Below are positions 1 through 8,388 of a stretch of 64,000 nt of DNA, piece by piece (the first letter of the stretch is position 1; each line of letters begins with the position of its first letter). The stretch spans positions 248,001 through 312,000 of the forward strand of contig NZ_FMDM01000005.1 of assembly GCF_900090105.1 (NCBI RefSeq), in the 5' to 3' direction. Made by a program: the position numbers and the translations under genes. Origin of the DNA: Micromonospora humi (GTDB taxonomy: Bacteria; Actinomycetota; Actinomycetes; Mycobacteriales; Micromonosporaceae). Under the pieces are notes generated by a model that was given only the letters and a program-made list of their open reading frames with translations, searched no databases and had not been told where the DNA came from.

Positions 1-201
1 CACGTGGCCGCGCACGAACTCGGCGCCGCCGCGTACGCGATCAAGGCGGTGCGGGCGGCGGCGCCCGAGGGCCGGGCGGACGCGGCGGGGCGGGCGGAGT
101 GCCGGTGGCAGCGCGACCGCCTCCCGGCGGCGATCCGTGAGCTGGTCCTCGACGACCAGCGCCTGCGCAACGACATCTGCTGGTCGGTGTTCGACTGCTG
201 A
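1..201 (+). CDS. C-terminal fragment, possible Imm-5-like immunity protein
   Basis: Only the last 66 codons are present; the reading frame is open from the first base and ends in TGA at 199-201, so the gene begins upstream of the window. The tail is rich in Ala early on and ends with a conserved-looking block containing WQRD, LPAAIREL, LVLDDQ and RNDICWSVFDC. From memory this resembles the C-terminus of small actinobacterial proteins annotated as putative immunity proteins (Imm-5-like). The match is by eye only. Nothing catalytic is visible, and the missing N-terminus would be needed to settle the family. Confidence 0.5.
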   Translation, partial: HVAAHELGAAAYAIKAVRAAAPEGRADAAGRAECRWQRDRLPAAIRELVLDDQRLRNDICWSVFDC

Positions 202-301
202 ACCGACGAAAGCCGACCCTTGACGACGGCAACCATCGGGCGGCGGGGTGACGTCTGGAGGGCATCAACTGACGCACCACTGACCCGAAGGATCGGCTCG
301 T

Positions 302-832
302 GTGGACCCTCTCCTGAGTGAGTTCGACTCGTTCGTGCGCACCCGCACACCGGCGCTCCTGCGCTCGGCCTACCTGCTCACCGGTGACCAGCACCTGGCC
401 GAGGACCTCGTCCAGTCCGCCCTGGCCCGGACCCACCGCTCGTGGGGCCGGCTGCACGACAGCGGCAACGCCGAGGCGTACACCCGCAAGATCATGTATC
501 ACCTGCAGGTCTCCTGGTGGCGACGCCGTCGGGTGGCCGAGGCGATGCCGGGCGACCTGCCCGAGTCACGCGGAGGCGACTCGGGCCCCGACCACGCCCA
601 GCAGATCACGCTGCGGCTCACCCTCCGGGCCGCGCTGGCCCGGCTCTCCACCAAACAGCGGGCCGTGCTGGTGCTGCGGTTCTTCGAGGACCGCAGCGAG
701 GTCGAGGCGGCGGAGATGCTCGGCGTCACGGTCGGCACGGTCAAGAGCCAGACCTCGAAGGCGCTGACCAAGTTGCGCACCGTCGCCCCGGAACTCGCCG
801 ACCTGTACGTCACGGAAGGATCCGCCCGATGA
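302..832 (+). CDS. SigE-family ECF RNA polymerase sigma factor
   Basis: A 176-residue extracytoplasmic-function sigma factor that would direct RNA polymerase to a small regulon. Region 2 is seen at about residues 12-70 (AYLLTGDQHLAEDLVQSAL, then SWWRRRR). Region 4 is at about 105-165 with the helix-turn-helix block AAEMLGVTVGTVKSQTSKAL. The length matches the SigE-like actinobacterial group of about 170-180 residues. The GTG start at 302 is chosen because GAAGGAT at 287-293 is well placed and the ORF begins there. Its TGA overlaps the ATG of the next gene (ATGA), so the two are translationally coupled; that partner is the likely signal sensor. Confidence 0.9.
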   Translation: MDPLLSEFDSFVRTRTPALLRSAYLLTGDQHLAEDLVQSALARTHRSWGRLHDSGNAEAYTRKIMYHLQVSWWRRRRVAEAMPGDLPESRGGDSGPDHAQQITLRLTLRAALARLSTKQRAVLVLRFFEDRSEVEAAEMLGVTVGTVKSQTSKALTKLRTVAPELADLYVTEGSAR

Positions 833-2016
833 ACCAGGACCGCCTGCGCCTCGACCTGGCCGACCTGGCCGACGAGGTCACCCCGGTCGACCTGCGGGAC
901 CGGGCCCTGCGTACCTCCCGCCGGCTCGGCATCCAGCGGGCCGTCGTCACCTCCGCCGCCGCGCTGGCGGTGCTGGCCGCCGCGACCGGGACCGCGCTCG
1001 CGATCCGGCCGGACGGTCAGGCGCCCGCGCCGGCCGTGCCGTCGGTGACCAGCACCCCACCGCCGTCCGAGGCCAGCCCCCCGCCGAGCGCGGAGCCGTC
1101 CCGCACGGCGAGCGCAAGCCCGAGCACCACCACCGGTGGCGGCCCGGCCTCGGTCGCCATCGGGCGGCTCTTCTACGGCCCGACGCCGACCGGCGACGAC
1201 ACGTCAGCCGCCGGGTACCTCTGGTCCTACGAGCCCGGCTCACCGCCGACCCGGCTGGCGAAGCTCCCCCGTCTCGCCGCGATCCTCAACGCGGCCGTCT
1301 CGCCCGACGGCAGGCGCGTCGCCTGGGTCGACCCGGACGACAACCTCCGGGTGGCCGACGTCGACGGCGACAACCCCCGGAAGCTCACACCGGGCGGCCA
1401 CCGCCAGGTGGAACGGGACTGCTGGACGCCGGTGTGGTCCCCGGACTCCCGCCGGCTCACGATCTCGGTGGTCCTGCGGCCCGAGCCGGCTCCGGCGTGG
1501 GAGAAGGGCGTCGTCGAGCTGAACACGGGCACGTACACCCGGCTCGCCGGGATCAAGGGCTGCCACCCCCTGTGGTCGGCCGACGGCACGGTGCTCGCCT
1601 ACGCGGACGGGGAGGGCCGGGTGGCGGTGAACCGCCCGGACGGCTCGGCGGAGAAGCTGATCCCCGGCGTCGGCGGGTCGGGCGCCCGCTCGTCCTTCGA
1701 CGTCGCGAGCATCTCCCCGGACGGGTCCCGGCTGGCGCTCCTGCTGCGCAAGCCGGACGAGCCGGCCGGAGACGTGGCACGGGAACTCGACGCGAACGCG
1801 GTGATCGACACCCGTACCGGGCGGCAGGTCGACCTGCCGCTCGGCGGCCGGACGCTGCGCCAGGCGTGGTTCGGGGCCGACGGCAGGCTGGTGGCCCGGG
1901 TGAACGCCGGTGACCACAACGTGCTCGTGCTGATCGGCGCGGACGGCCGCAAGATCAGTGAGAGCCGGGAACCGGCGGCGTTGAAGGACCTGCAGATCCT
2001 CCAGCTGGCCGACTGA
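829..2016 (+). CDS. Single-pass membrane WD40-like (PD40) beta-propeller, probable sigma-factor partner
   Basis: A 395-residue protein with a cytoplasmic N-terminus of about 40 residues (with DLRDRALRTSRRLG), one membrane segment at about 45-65, a Pro/Ser/Thr-rich linker at about 66-105, and an extracellular C-terminal propeller. The propeller shows repeats of the type AAVSPDGRRVAWVDPDDNLRVA, VWSPDSRRLTIS and SISPDGSRLALLL, the TolB/PD40 signature. The start overlaps the sigma factor stop by 4 nt. I infer an anti-sigma-like or signal-sensing role from the coupling and topology. No zinc anti-sigma HxxxCxxC motif is present, so it is not a canonical ZAS protein. A strong hairpin follows. Confidence 0.75.
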   Translation: MNQDRLRLDLADLADEVTPVDLRDRALRTSRRLGIQRAVVTSAAALAVLAAATGTALAIRPDGQAPAPAVPSVTSTPPPSEASPPPSAEPSRTASASPSTTTGGGPASVAIGRLFYGPTPTGDDTSAAGYLWSYEPGSPPTRLAKLPRLAAILNAAVSPDGRRVAWVDPDDNLRVADVDGDNPRKLTPGGHRQVERDCWTPVWSPDSRRLTISVVLRPEPAPAWEKGVVELNTGTYTRLAGIKGCHPLWSADGTVLAYADGEGRVAVNRPDGSAEKLIPGVGGSGARSSFDVASISPDGSRLALLLRKPDEPAGDVARELDANAVIDTRTGRQVDLPLGGRTLRQAWFGADGRLVARVNAGDHNVLVLIGADGRKISESREPAALKDLQILQLAD

Positions 2017-2026
2017 CGAGCGACGG

Positions 2027-2057
2027 CGGGGCGGGCCACGGGTGGTGGCCCGCCCCG
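2027..2057. terminator. Bidirectional terminator hairpin
   Basis: A perfect 13-bp stem (2027-2039 with 2045-2057) and a 5-nt loop lie between two convergent genes ending at 2016 and 2062. No U-tract follows, as is usual for GC-rich actinobacterial terminators. Confidence 0.85.
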
Positions 2058-2061
2058 ACTG

Positions 2062-3441
2062 TCAGCGCAGCACCGTGATCGCGGCGTCCGCGCCGACGTG
2101 CTTCCACGGCACCAGCACCACGGTCCCGTCCCGTTCCAGCACCGTCGCGTCGCTGCCCTCGGTGCCGGCCGACCTGGGACCCTCGGCCAGCACCGACACC
2201 GTCCCGGAGGCCCGGTCGACCCGCACCAGACGCGGTGCGAGGTCCCGCCGGTCGCCCACCTCCCAGGCCAGCAGGCCCGCCTCGTCCAGGCGGATCAGCT
2301 CCACCTCGCTGTCGGTGTGCCCGGCCGAGACCCAGCGCCGCTTTCCGGTGGCCAGGTCGATCGCCACCACCTGGTTGGCCTGGCGCGCCTTCCCCGCCAC
2401 GTTCGCCGCCTCGGTGGGCAGGTAGAGCGTGTCGGCGTCGGCCAGGTAGGGCCGCACGGCCGGGCCCTCGACCGAGTTGGAACGGTTGACCGGCAGGTCG
2501 CTGAACCGCGTACCGTCGACGGGGTTGCCGAACGTGGCCCGAGGCCGGCCGGCGGCGTCCCGCGCGGCGAACGTCGCGTCGTTCAGGCCGGGCAGGCTGA
2601 CCAGCGGGTCGACGCTGAGCACACCGGCGCTCGCGGTGGGCAGCCGCTGCTGCCAGCGCACCTTTCCGGTGGCCGGGTCCAGGCCGAGCAACGCGCCCCG
2701 GTCGCCGTCGCAGCGCGCGGTGACCACGGCCAGGTCGCCCGCCGCCCGGGTGTCGGCGAGCCGGCAGTCCCGCCCCGGCAGCAGCCGGTCGGCGTCGCTG
2801 CGCCACAGCCGCCGGCCGTCGGCCAGCGAGTAGCCGAGGACCCGCTGGTCGGCGCGGACGACCACCTGACCGCCGGCCACCGACAGGTCCGGCGCGGCGA
2901 GGGTGTCGCGGCCCTCCCGGCGTGCGGCGGGGAACGCCGCCTGCCAGGCCCGGGCGCCGGTGGCGGCGTCGAAACCGACGAGCGTGTCGCAGGAGTCGGC
3001 GGAGCCGAGCGCCACCACGCCGCGCCCCCCGGCCAGGGTCTGCGCGGCGCCGCAGAGCGAGCTGCCCTGGGGCGCGGGCACGCCCCACGCCTGCCCGCCG
3101 TCGCCGAGCCGGTAGGCGATGACGCCGTCGGGCTGGGCCCGGACCACCGCGTCGCCGACCAGCCAGGCACCGAACATGTCCTGCCCGTCGAACGTCTTCA
3201 GGCCGTTGCGCTGCCGCTCGGGGAAGTCGAGCACCCACGCGGCGCGCAGCGTGCGCCCGTCCTCGTCACCGCCGCCGACCAGGCGGGACACGCCGTAGGC
3301 GGTGCCGGCGGCGACCGCCAGCACGGCCACCAGGCCGCCGGCGACGAGCAGCGCGAGACGCCCGCGCCGCCTCGGCGCCGCCGGCGGGTACGCGGGCTGC
3401 CGGTGCTGCTGCTGGTACTGGTGCTGGTGCTGGTACGTCAT
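2062..3441 (-). CDS. Membrane-anchored PQQ-like beta-propeller protein
   Basis: A 459-residue protein with a Gln/His-rich cytoplasmic tail (MTYQHQHQYQQQH), a basic stretch PRRRGR and one membrane helix at about 31-52. A large extracellular region follows with PQQ/quinoprotein-like repeats such as LVGFDAATGARAWQAAF, LGYSLADGRRLW, LLGLDPATGKVRWQQ and VVAIDLATGKRRWVSAG. The ATG at 3441 is preceded by GGAGGA, which decides it over the longer open frame that runs through the upstream gene region. Only 17 nt separate it from the peptidase gene upstream, so they form an operon. The function is unknown; propellers of this sort usually bind ligands or partners at the cell surface rather than PQQ itself. 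Confidence 0.75.
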   Translation of the reverse strand: MTYQHQHQYQQQHRQPAYPPAAPRRRGRLALLVAGGLVAVLAVAAGTAYGVSRLVGGGDEDGRTLRAAWVLDFPERQRNGLKTFDGQDMFGAWLVGDAVVRAQPDGVIAYRLGDGGQAWGVPAPQGSSLCGAAQTLAGGRGVVALGSADSCDTLVGFDAATGARAWQAAFPAARREGRDTLAAPDLSVAGGQVVVRADQRVLGYSLADGRRLWRSDADRLLPGRDCRLADTRAAGDLAVVTARCDGDRGALLGLDPATGKVRWQQRLPTASAGVLSVDPLVSLPGLNDATFAARDAAGRPRATFGNPVDGTRFSDLPVNRSNSVEGPAVRPYLADADTLYLPTEAANVAGKARQANQVVAIDLATGKRRWVSAGHTDSEVELIRLDEAGLLAWEVGDRRDLAPRLVRVDRASGTVSVLAEGPRSAGTEGSDATVLERDGTVVLVPWKHVGADAAITVLR

Positions 3442-3458
3442 CAGTCCTCCGATCCCGC

Positions 3459-4943
3459 TCAGCGAGCCTGGGCGCGGACGTCGTCGGCCCAGGCGGCCTG
3501 GAACTCGTCGAGCGACACGCCCAGCACGTCCCGGGCGGCCCGGTCGGTGGGGGTGCCCGCGTAGACGGCGACGACGAAGCGGAACAGCTTCGGCTCGCCG
3601 TACTTCGCCGCCAGGTGGTTCATCGCCGTGTGCCCGAGCCAGTAGTGGAAACTCACCAGGTCCGGGTTGTCCCAGTCGCCGTTGTCCGGCAGCTTCCCGT
3701 TCCACCCGCGCAGCATCCGGCGGGCCGGTGCGGTGCGTTCGCTGTCGCCCAGCGGCCGGCCGTGGAAGGCCACGTACTCGGCGAAGCCCTCGACCACCCA
3801 CTCGTCGAGCGTGTCGAACGCGTCCACCTCGGCCAGGTTCGTCCGGGGCGACACCAGCGAATGCGCCACCTCGTGCCGGAACACCATGCCGGCGTCGTCG
3901 CCGCCGGTGCGGGTGAAGTAGGACGTGTCGGTGTCCACCACCACCCGGGTGCCGCCGACGACGAACGTCCCGTCCCGTCGTTCGGCCGCCACCATGGGCA
4001 TCGAGAAGCCCGCCTCGGTGGCCTTCCCGGTGCCGATCCGATAGAGCGAGCCCATCTCGGCGCGGCCCTTGGCGAGCGCGATGACGAAGCCGTTCGGCAC
4101 CGGGCCGGGCAGCCCACCGGCCCGCCACACCGCCAGGTCGTGGACGGCGGCGGCCTCGGCGGTCGGGGCGTACCGCTTCGCCAGCGCGGCCCGGCCGGAG
4201 TCGGCGATGACCAGGGTGTGCGGCGTGCGCTCGACGTGGATCTCCGGCCACCTGTCCCACGGGCCGGGGTAGTGGACCGTCTTCGAGCTGCCGTTCGCGG
4301 CGGCCGGCGCGCCGGTGACCGCGGTGACCCGGATCGGCGCGTCCCTGGCCGGGCGGACCAGCGTCCAGCGGTACCACTCGGTGACCGGGGCCAGGTCGAA
4401 GCCGTCGAACTGGTGCACGAAGGAGACGTCGAGCTGGAACGTGACGCCCTGGCCGAACGCGTCGCCGGTCCGGCCCTGCTTCTCGACGGTCTCGTAGCGG
4501 GCCACCGACAGCGGCAGCTTGGCGAGGTTGCGGAAGAGCCGGGTCTGCGCGGCGACCAGGTCCTTGCGGGCCGGGTCGAAGGCGGCCAGCCAACCGTCGA
4601 GGTCCTTGGCGGCCAGCGCCTTGCCGTGCCGGTCGAGCAGGGCGGTCAGCTCGGCGTCGGTGACCGTGACGCCGTTGGCCGCGGCCGCCGCCTTCCGCGC
4701 CGGGCCCTCCTCGTCGTCGCGCAGCCCGAGCCCGACGCCGACGAGCGTGCCGGCACAGACCGCCAGCGCCAGCGCGCCGGCCGCGAGCCCGATCCAGAGC
4801 TTGCGGCGGGAGCGCGGCGGCGGTGGCGGTGGCGGGAACGCCGGCCACGGTTGCCCGGATGCGGGAGGGGGGCCGGGGTGGGCGGGCGTGGGACCGGGGC
4901 CCGGCGGTGGCCAGCCCGGCGCCGGTGGCTGCGCCTGCGTCAT
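3459..4943 (-). CDS. Membrane-anchored gluzincin-like zinc peptidase
   Basis: A 494-residue protein. Residues 1-46 are proline-rich cytoplasmic sequence, a membrane helix sits at about 50-74, and the rest is extracellular. A zinc-peptidase centre is visible: HEVAH at 357-361 gives two His ligands and the catalytic Glu, and E385 in VVEGFAEY is the probable third ligand. This matches the peptidase MA/M1-like gluzincin layout. The ATG at 4943 is preferred over the longer open frame because AGGATC lies just upstream and the protein then begins with a typical Pro/Gln-rich tail. It heads a two-gene operon with the PQQ-like propeller. The substrate is unknown. Confidence 0.7.
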   Translation of the reverse strand: MTQAQPPAPGWPPPGPGPTPAHPGPPPASGQPWPAFPPPPPPPRSRRKLWIGLAAGALALAVCAGTLVGVGLGLRDDEEGPARKAAAAANGVTVTDAELTALLDRHGKALAAKDLDGWLAAFDPARKDLVAAQTRLFRNLAKLPLSVARYETVEKQGRTGDAFGQGVTFQLDVSFVHQFDGFDLAPVTEWYRWTLVRPARDAPIRVTAVTGAPAAANGSSKTVHYPGPWDRWPEIHVERTPHTLVIADSGRAALAKRYAPTAEAAAVHDLAVWRAGGLPGPVPNGFVIALAKGRAEMGSLYRIGTGKATEAGFSMPMVAAERRDGTFVVGGTRVVVDTDTSYFTRTGGDDAGMVFRHEVAHSLVSPRTNLAEVDAFDTLDEWVVEGFAEYVAFHGRPLGDSERTAPARRMLRGWNGKLPDNGDWDNPDLVSFHYWLGHTAMNHLAAKYGEPKLFRFVVAVYAGTPTDRAARDVLGVSLDEFQAAWADDVRAQAR

Positions 4944-5197
4944 GTGGATCCTCGCTCGTGCCGTCCGCGGGACCGGCCGGGCCGCGCGCCCGACCGGATG
5001 ACGGCTGACATCATCCCCGGTCCGGGCGGCGGATTCTGCCCCACCCGCACGTGCCGGGGGGTTTGTCCGCCCGGGCGGCTGTCGGGAACCGGACGTCGAG
5101 ACGTCCGCCACGTCCGGCCCCTCGGGCGGGCGGGACCGGCCCGGACGGTGGAAGACTGAGCGACGCATTTCCGCGGGGACGTCTGAGGGGAGGCGCC

Positions 5198-5965
5198 GTG
5201 CGCTGGCGCAGCTTCGTGGCGGTGGGCGACAGCTTCACCGAGGGCATGGATGACGCGTATCCGGACGGCAGCTACCGGGGTTGGGCCGATCTGGTCGCCA
5301 CCCGGCTCGCCGCCGAGGCGGGTCCCGACTTCGGCTACGCCAACCTCGCCATCCGGGGTCGGTTGTTCCCGAACGTGGTGGCCGAGCAGGTGCCGTCCGC
5401 GCTGGCCATGAAGCCCGACCTGATCACGTTCGCGGCCGGCGGCAACGACGTGCTGCGCCGCAGCTTCGACCCGGACGTCTTCGTCCCGCGCTTCGACAAG
5501 GTGGTCGAGCGGCTGCGGGCCGGCGGCAGCGACGTGGTGCTGTTCCGGTTCGCCGACGTGATGGCCCGGCTGCCCGGGCAGCGGCTGGTGGCCCCCCGGG
5601 TGACGCTGCTCAACCGGGCGGTCGGCGAGGTCGCCGAGCGGCACGGGGCGATCCTGGTCGACCTCTACTCCGACGAGGCCTACCTCAACCCGATGCTCTG
5701 GAGCACCGACCGGCTGCACCTGTCGGCGGCCGGGCACCGGCGGGTCGCCGCCCAGGTGCTCGACGCGCTCGGCGTCGGCTGCGAGGAGGAGTGGCTGATG
5801 GTGCCGCCGCACCCGGCGCCCACCCCGTGGCTGGCCGCCCGCGCCGCGGACCTGCGCTGGGCCGGTCAACACCTGGCCCCGTGGATCAAGCGGCGGCTGA
5901 CCGGTCGCTCCTCCGGCGACTTCGTCACCGCCAAGCGGCCCGTCCTCGGTCCGGTCGACGGCTGA
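5198..5965 (+). CDS. SGNH/GDSL-family hydrolase
   Basis: A 255-residue esterase/lipase-type hydrolase of the SGNH fold. Block I is GDSFTEG with Ser12, block III is GGND at 81-84, and block V is DRLHL with Asp171 and His174, so all catalytic positions are present. There is no signal peptide, so it probably acts in the cytoplasm. GTG at 5198 is chosen because GAGGGGAGG (5185-5193) is well spaced and translation then begins right at the conserved strand before the catalytic Ser. The next gene begins 3 nt after the stop, so the two are co-transcribed. The substrate is not known; related proteins are deacetylases or acyl esterases. Confidence 0.88.
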   Translation: MRWRSFVAVGDSFTEGMDDAYPDGSYRGWADLVATRLAAEAGPDFGYANLAIRGRLFPNVVAEQVPSALAMKPDLITFAAGGNDVLRRSFDPDVFVPRFDKVVERLRAGGSDVVLFRFADVMARLPGQRLVAPRVTLLNRAVGEVAERHGAILVDLYSDEAYLNPMLWSTDRLHLSAAGHRRVAAQVLDALGVGCEEEWLMVPPHPAPTPWLAARAADLRWAGQHLAPWIKRRLTGRSSGDFVTAKRPVLGPVDG

Positions 5966-5968
5966 GCG

Positions 5969-6415
5969 GTGCGTACCGTCCACGCCGCCGACCTGCTGCG
6001 GCTCACCCTCGACGACGAGCCCCGCGCCGGGTTGGCGGTGCTGGTCGGCGGCGACCGGGTCGAGGCGGTCGCGTCGCTGGCGGAGCTGACCGCCGCGTAC
6101 CCCGGCGTGCGGGTGCGGCGGTGGGCCGGCACGCTCGGGCCGGCGCCGGTGCACGACGGCCCGCTGCCGCCGGCACCCAGCCCGCGCGAGCGGGTGCACG
6201 CGCTGTTCCGGCGCGGCGCCGCCGCGGTGCTCGACGCGCACCTCACCGACCCGGCGCTGCGGGCGGCCGCCGCGCGCAACGAGGTGGCGGTGCTGGGCGC
6301 CGCCCGGCCGGCGGCGCTGGTGGTCGGCGGCCGTGCCGACCTCGCGGTGTTCGACCCGGACGGCTCCTGCCGGGCGACCGTGGTCGCCGGCCGGCTGGTG
6401 CACCGCCGCTCCTGA
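5969..6415 (+). CDS. Imidazolonepropionase-like (amidohydrolase composite) small protein
   Basis: A 148-residue protein starting at GTG 5969, 3 nt after the SGNH gene. The C-terminal half has the composite-domain signature of amidohydrolases: PAALVVGGRADLAVFDPDGSCRA followed by VVAGRLVHRR, the strand pattern that caps amidohydrolase barrels. There is no TIM barrel and there are no metal ligands, so it is not an active amidohydrolase on its own. Similar stand-alone proteins in actinobacteria are annotated as imidazolonepropionase-like domain proteins. The role is unknown; the linkage suggests function alongside the SGNH hydrolase. Confidence 0.65.
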   Translation: MRTVHAADLLRLTLDDEPRAGLAVLVGGDRVEAVASLAELTAAYPGVRVRRWAGTLGPAPVHDGPLPPAPSPRERVHALFRRGAAAVLDAHLTDPALRAAAARNEVAVLGAARPAALVVGGRADLAVFDPDGSCRATVVAGRLVHRRS

Positions 6416-6425
6416 CCCACCGTGT

Positions 6426-7634
6426 TCACGAGAACTGGAGCCAGCTCCGGTCCGTCCCCCGCCCGGTGCCGAGGAACCACGTCCGGCCATGCCGGACAGC
6501 GACCGTGCCGTCCGGCAGGACGCCCACCGACGTGTCCATGTCCGGGGTCCGCAACGGCCCGCGCAGCTCGGGCACCTCGACGTAGCCACCGCCGGAGACG
6601 AATCCCAACCCGCCGTACGCGCTGGTGACCACCAACAGGCCGGCGCCGGGCGCGGCGATCCCTTCGGTGTCGGACGGCAGGTCCGGGCCGGCCTGCCAGC
6701 GGTCGCCTTCCAGCCGCCACACCCGCGTCTGTTGCGTCATCTCGACCAGCCAGACGTCGCGCCCGTCCGGAGCCAGCGCGAGCTGCCGGGGGGCGGCGGC
6801 GACCGACGGCATCTTCCGCCAGCTTGTGCCCTGGTCGGCGCTGGTCAGCACGGTCAGCCGATCACCATCCAGGACGGTCAGCCAGAGCCGCCCGTCGGCA
6901 CCCTCGACCAGGACGTTCTCGGTGTCCGATCGCAGCGTGACCGGCGGCTGGTGGAAGTGCAGGCCGCCGCTCACCCGCAGCACGCGTTGCCGGTCGCACG
7001 TCGCCAGTCCGCCGTTCGGGGGGCAACCGAGATAGAGCCCGCTCGGGGTGGCGAAGACGCGCCGGACCGCCGCCGGTGGCGCCTTGTACGGGTGACTGGT
7101 GAAGCTGATCCCGCCGTCCGTCGTGACGAGGTAGCCCGCGCGCGTCGTCACGACCAGCGTATCCGCGTCCACGGGCAGGAAATCCCCTCCGCCGTCCGGC
7201 ACCGTCGGCAGTCCGGCTCGCTGCCAGGTCACACCACCGTCGATGGTCCGCGCGACGGTCCGCCGGCACCCGCTCCGGGACTCGCCCGCGTCGACGCAGG
7301 TGTCGAAGAGCGCCCAGCCGGCGCGGGCCGAGACGAAGCGCAGGTCGGCCAGCTCGCCGGGCACCCCGGGCAGGGTGACCGTGCGGACCGTGAGACGGCC
7401 GGCCGGACTCGACGAGACCGACGGCGACGGCCGCGGTTCCGGCCGGTCGGCGCGGTGGGCGACCGCGAACGCCGACGCCGGCCCGGCCAGCGCCACCGTG
7501 AGCAGGCCGGCCAGCAGTCCACGCCGCCGTCGGCGGCCCCGAATCCGGCGTTGCGCGTCGGCCACCCCGGGCGGCCGGAAGGTGGGTGCCGCCGCGGTCT
7601 CGAACTCGACGAACAGTTCCTCCAGGTCAGGCAC
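6426..7634 (-). CDS. Membrane-anchored BNR/Ycf48-type propeller, probable sigma-factor partner
   Basis: A 402-residue protein. The N-terminus of about 35 residues is cytoplasmic and ends in a very basic run (RRIRGRRRRRG). One membrane helix sits at about 37-57, a Ser/Pro linker follows, and the extracellular part carries BNR/sialidase-type repeats: ARAGWALFDTC, VARTIDGGVTWQRAGLP, YLVTTDGGISFTS, TVLTSADQGTSWRKMP. Such repeats form propellers in Ycf48 and sialidases. The GTG start at 7634 lies inside the end of the sigma gene (8-nt overlap), so translation is coupled. It probably senses an external signal and holds the sigma factor. That is inferred from context; no zinc anti-sigma motif is seen. 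Confidence 0.7.
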   Translation of the reverse strand: MPDLEELFVEFETAAAPTFRPPGVADAQRRIRGRRRRRGLLAGLLTVALAGPASAFAVAHRADRPEPRPSPSVSSSPAGRLTVRTVTLPGVPGELADLRFVSARAGWALFDTCVDAGESRSGCRRTVARTIDGGVTWQRAGLPTVPDGGGDFLPVDADTLVVTTRAGYLVTTDGGISFTSHPYKAPPAAVRRVFATPSGLYLGCPPNGGLATCDRQRVLRVSGGLHFHQPPVTLRSDTENVLVEGADGRLWLTVLDGDRLTVLTSADQGTSWRKMPSVAAAPRQLALAPDGRDVWLVEMTQQTRVWRLEGDRWQAGPDLPSDTEGIAAPGAGLLVVTSAYGGLGFVSGGGYVEVPELRGPLRTPDMDTSVGVLPDGTVAVRHGRTWFLGTGRGTDRSWLQFS

Positions 7635-8157
7635 GGCGCAGCTCCGATCCGGTCTCGGTGAGGTGGCGGGCGAGCGCGGCCCGGCCCCGGGACAGCCGGG
7701 ATCGGACGGTGCCCTCCGGCGCGCCGACCTGCTGGGCGATCTCGGCGACGCTCAGGTGATCCAGGTGGTGCAGCACGATCGCGCGGCGCTGGTCGGCGGG
7801 GAGGGTGGCCAGCGCGTCGAGCAATGCCACCCGGTCCGGCTCCGGACCGGGCACGTGCTCCTCCCGCTGCCGGGCCAGGTGCCGCACGGCGGTACGCATC
7901 CGGCGCAGCCGGCTGGTGGCCAGGTTCCAGGCCACCCGGCGGACGAACGCGGACGGGTCGTCGTACCCGGCGATGCGGGGCCATCGCTCCAGCGTCCGGC
8001 AGAACGCCTCCTGGGTCAGGTCCTGCGCCTCGCCGTGGTCGCCCAGGTACGCGTAGAGCTGCACCGCGATCCGGTGGAAGTGCGCCCGGTAGAACTCGGT
8101 GAAGTCCACAGGTGTGGTCCCGCCCCGGGGTGGCCGGGCCTGTTGCCGTGGGGTCAT
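7627..8157 (-). CDS. SigE-family ECF RNA polymerase sigma factor
   Basis: A 176-residue ECF sigma factor. Region 2 is YAYLGDHGEAQDLTQEAFCRTLERWPRIAGY and region 4 is LDHLSVAEIAQQVGAPEGTVRSRLSRGRAAL, with a clear helix-turn-helix. ATG 8157 is chosen because AGAGGACCGCG sits directly upstream and it gives the usual family length; an in-frame ATG at 8220 with a weaker GGAAAG is possible. It is translationally coupled to the BNR propeller gene. It is the second of three sigma/membrane-protein pairs within 14 kb. Confidence 0.88.
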   Translation of the reverse strand: MTPRQQARPPRGGTTPVDFTEFYRAHFHRIAVQLYAYLGDHGEAQDLTQEAFCRTLERWPRIAGYDDPSAFVRRVAWNLATSRLRRMRTAVRHLARQREEHVPGPEPDRVALLDALATLPADQRRAIVLHHLDHLSVAEIAQQVGAPEGTVRSRLSRGRAALARHLTETGSELRRA

Positions 8158-8388
8158 CGCGGTCCTCTGCGGTCGGCGGTGTTCGCAACTGTCACGTGTG
8201 ACCCGCCGGATCCGCTGCATCCGGTCTTTCCGACCGCCTGATCAACCGTATGGTCCGGCCTGCCTGGCCGTTCCGTCCGGTGTGGCCCCTCCCCGCGAAT
8301 CGGGATCGCCCGATGTCCGCCCGGCTGGATAACATCCGCTGCCCCCGTCGATCGAGTACGGGGTAGATCGGGGAAAGGTGGATGAGGG
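8158..8388. promoter_or_regulatory. Divergent intergenic region with operator-like dyad
   Basis: This gap separates a minus-strand sigma gene from the plus-strand repeat protein. It holds a 16-bp dyad ATCGGGATCGCCCGAT (8299-8314). A weak stem CCCCGT/ACGGGG (8343-8348 with 8358-8363) lies close to the start of the repeat protein. No convincing -35/-10 pair was found, and binding is only inferred. Confidence 0.35.

Noticed and set aside
2062..4848. One fused 928-codon minus-strand frame
   Set aside because: It is out of frame with the zinc peptidase domain upstream; GGAGGA and ATG at 3441 mark the true start of the propeller gene.
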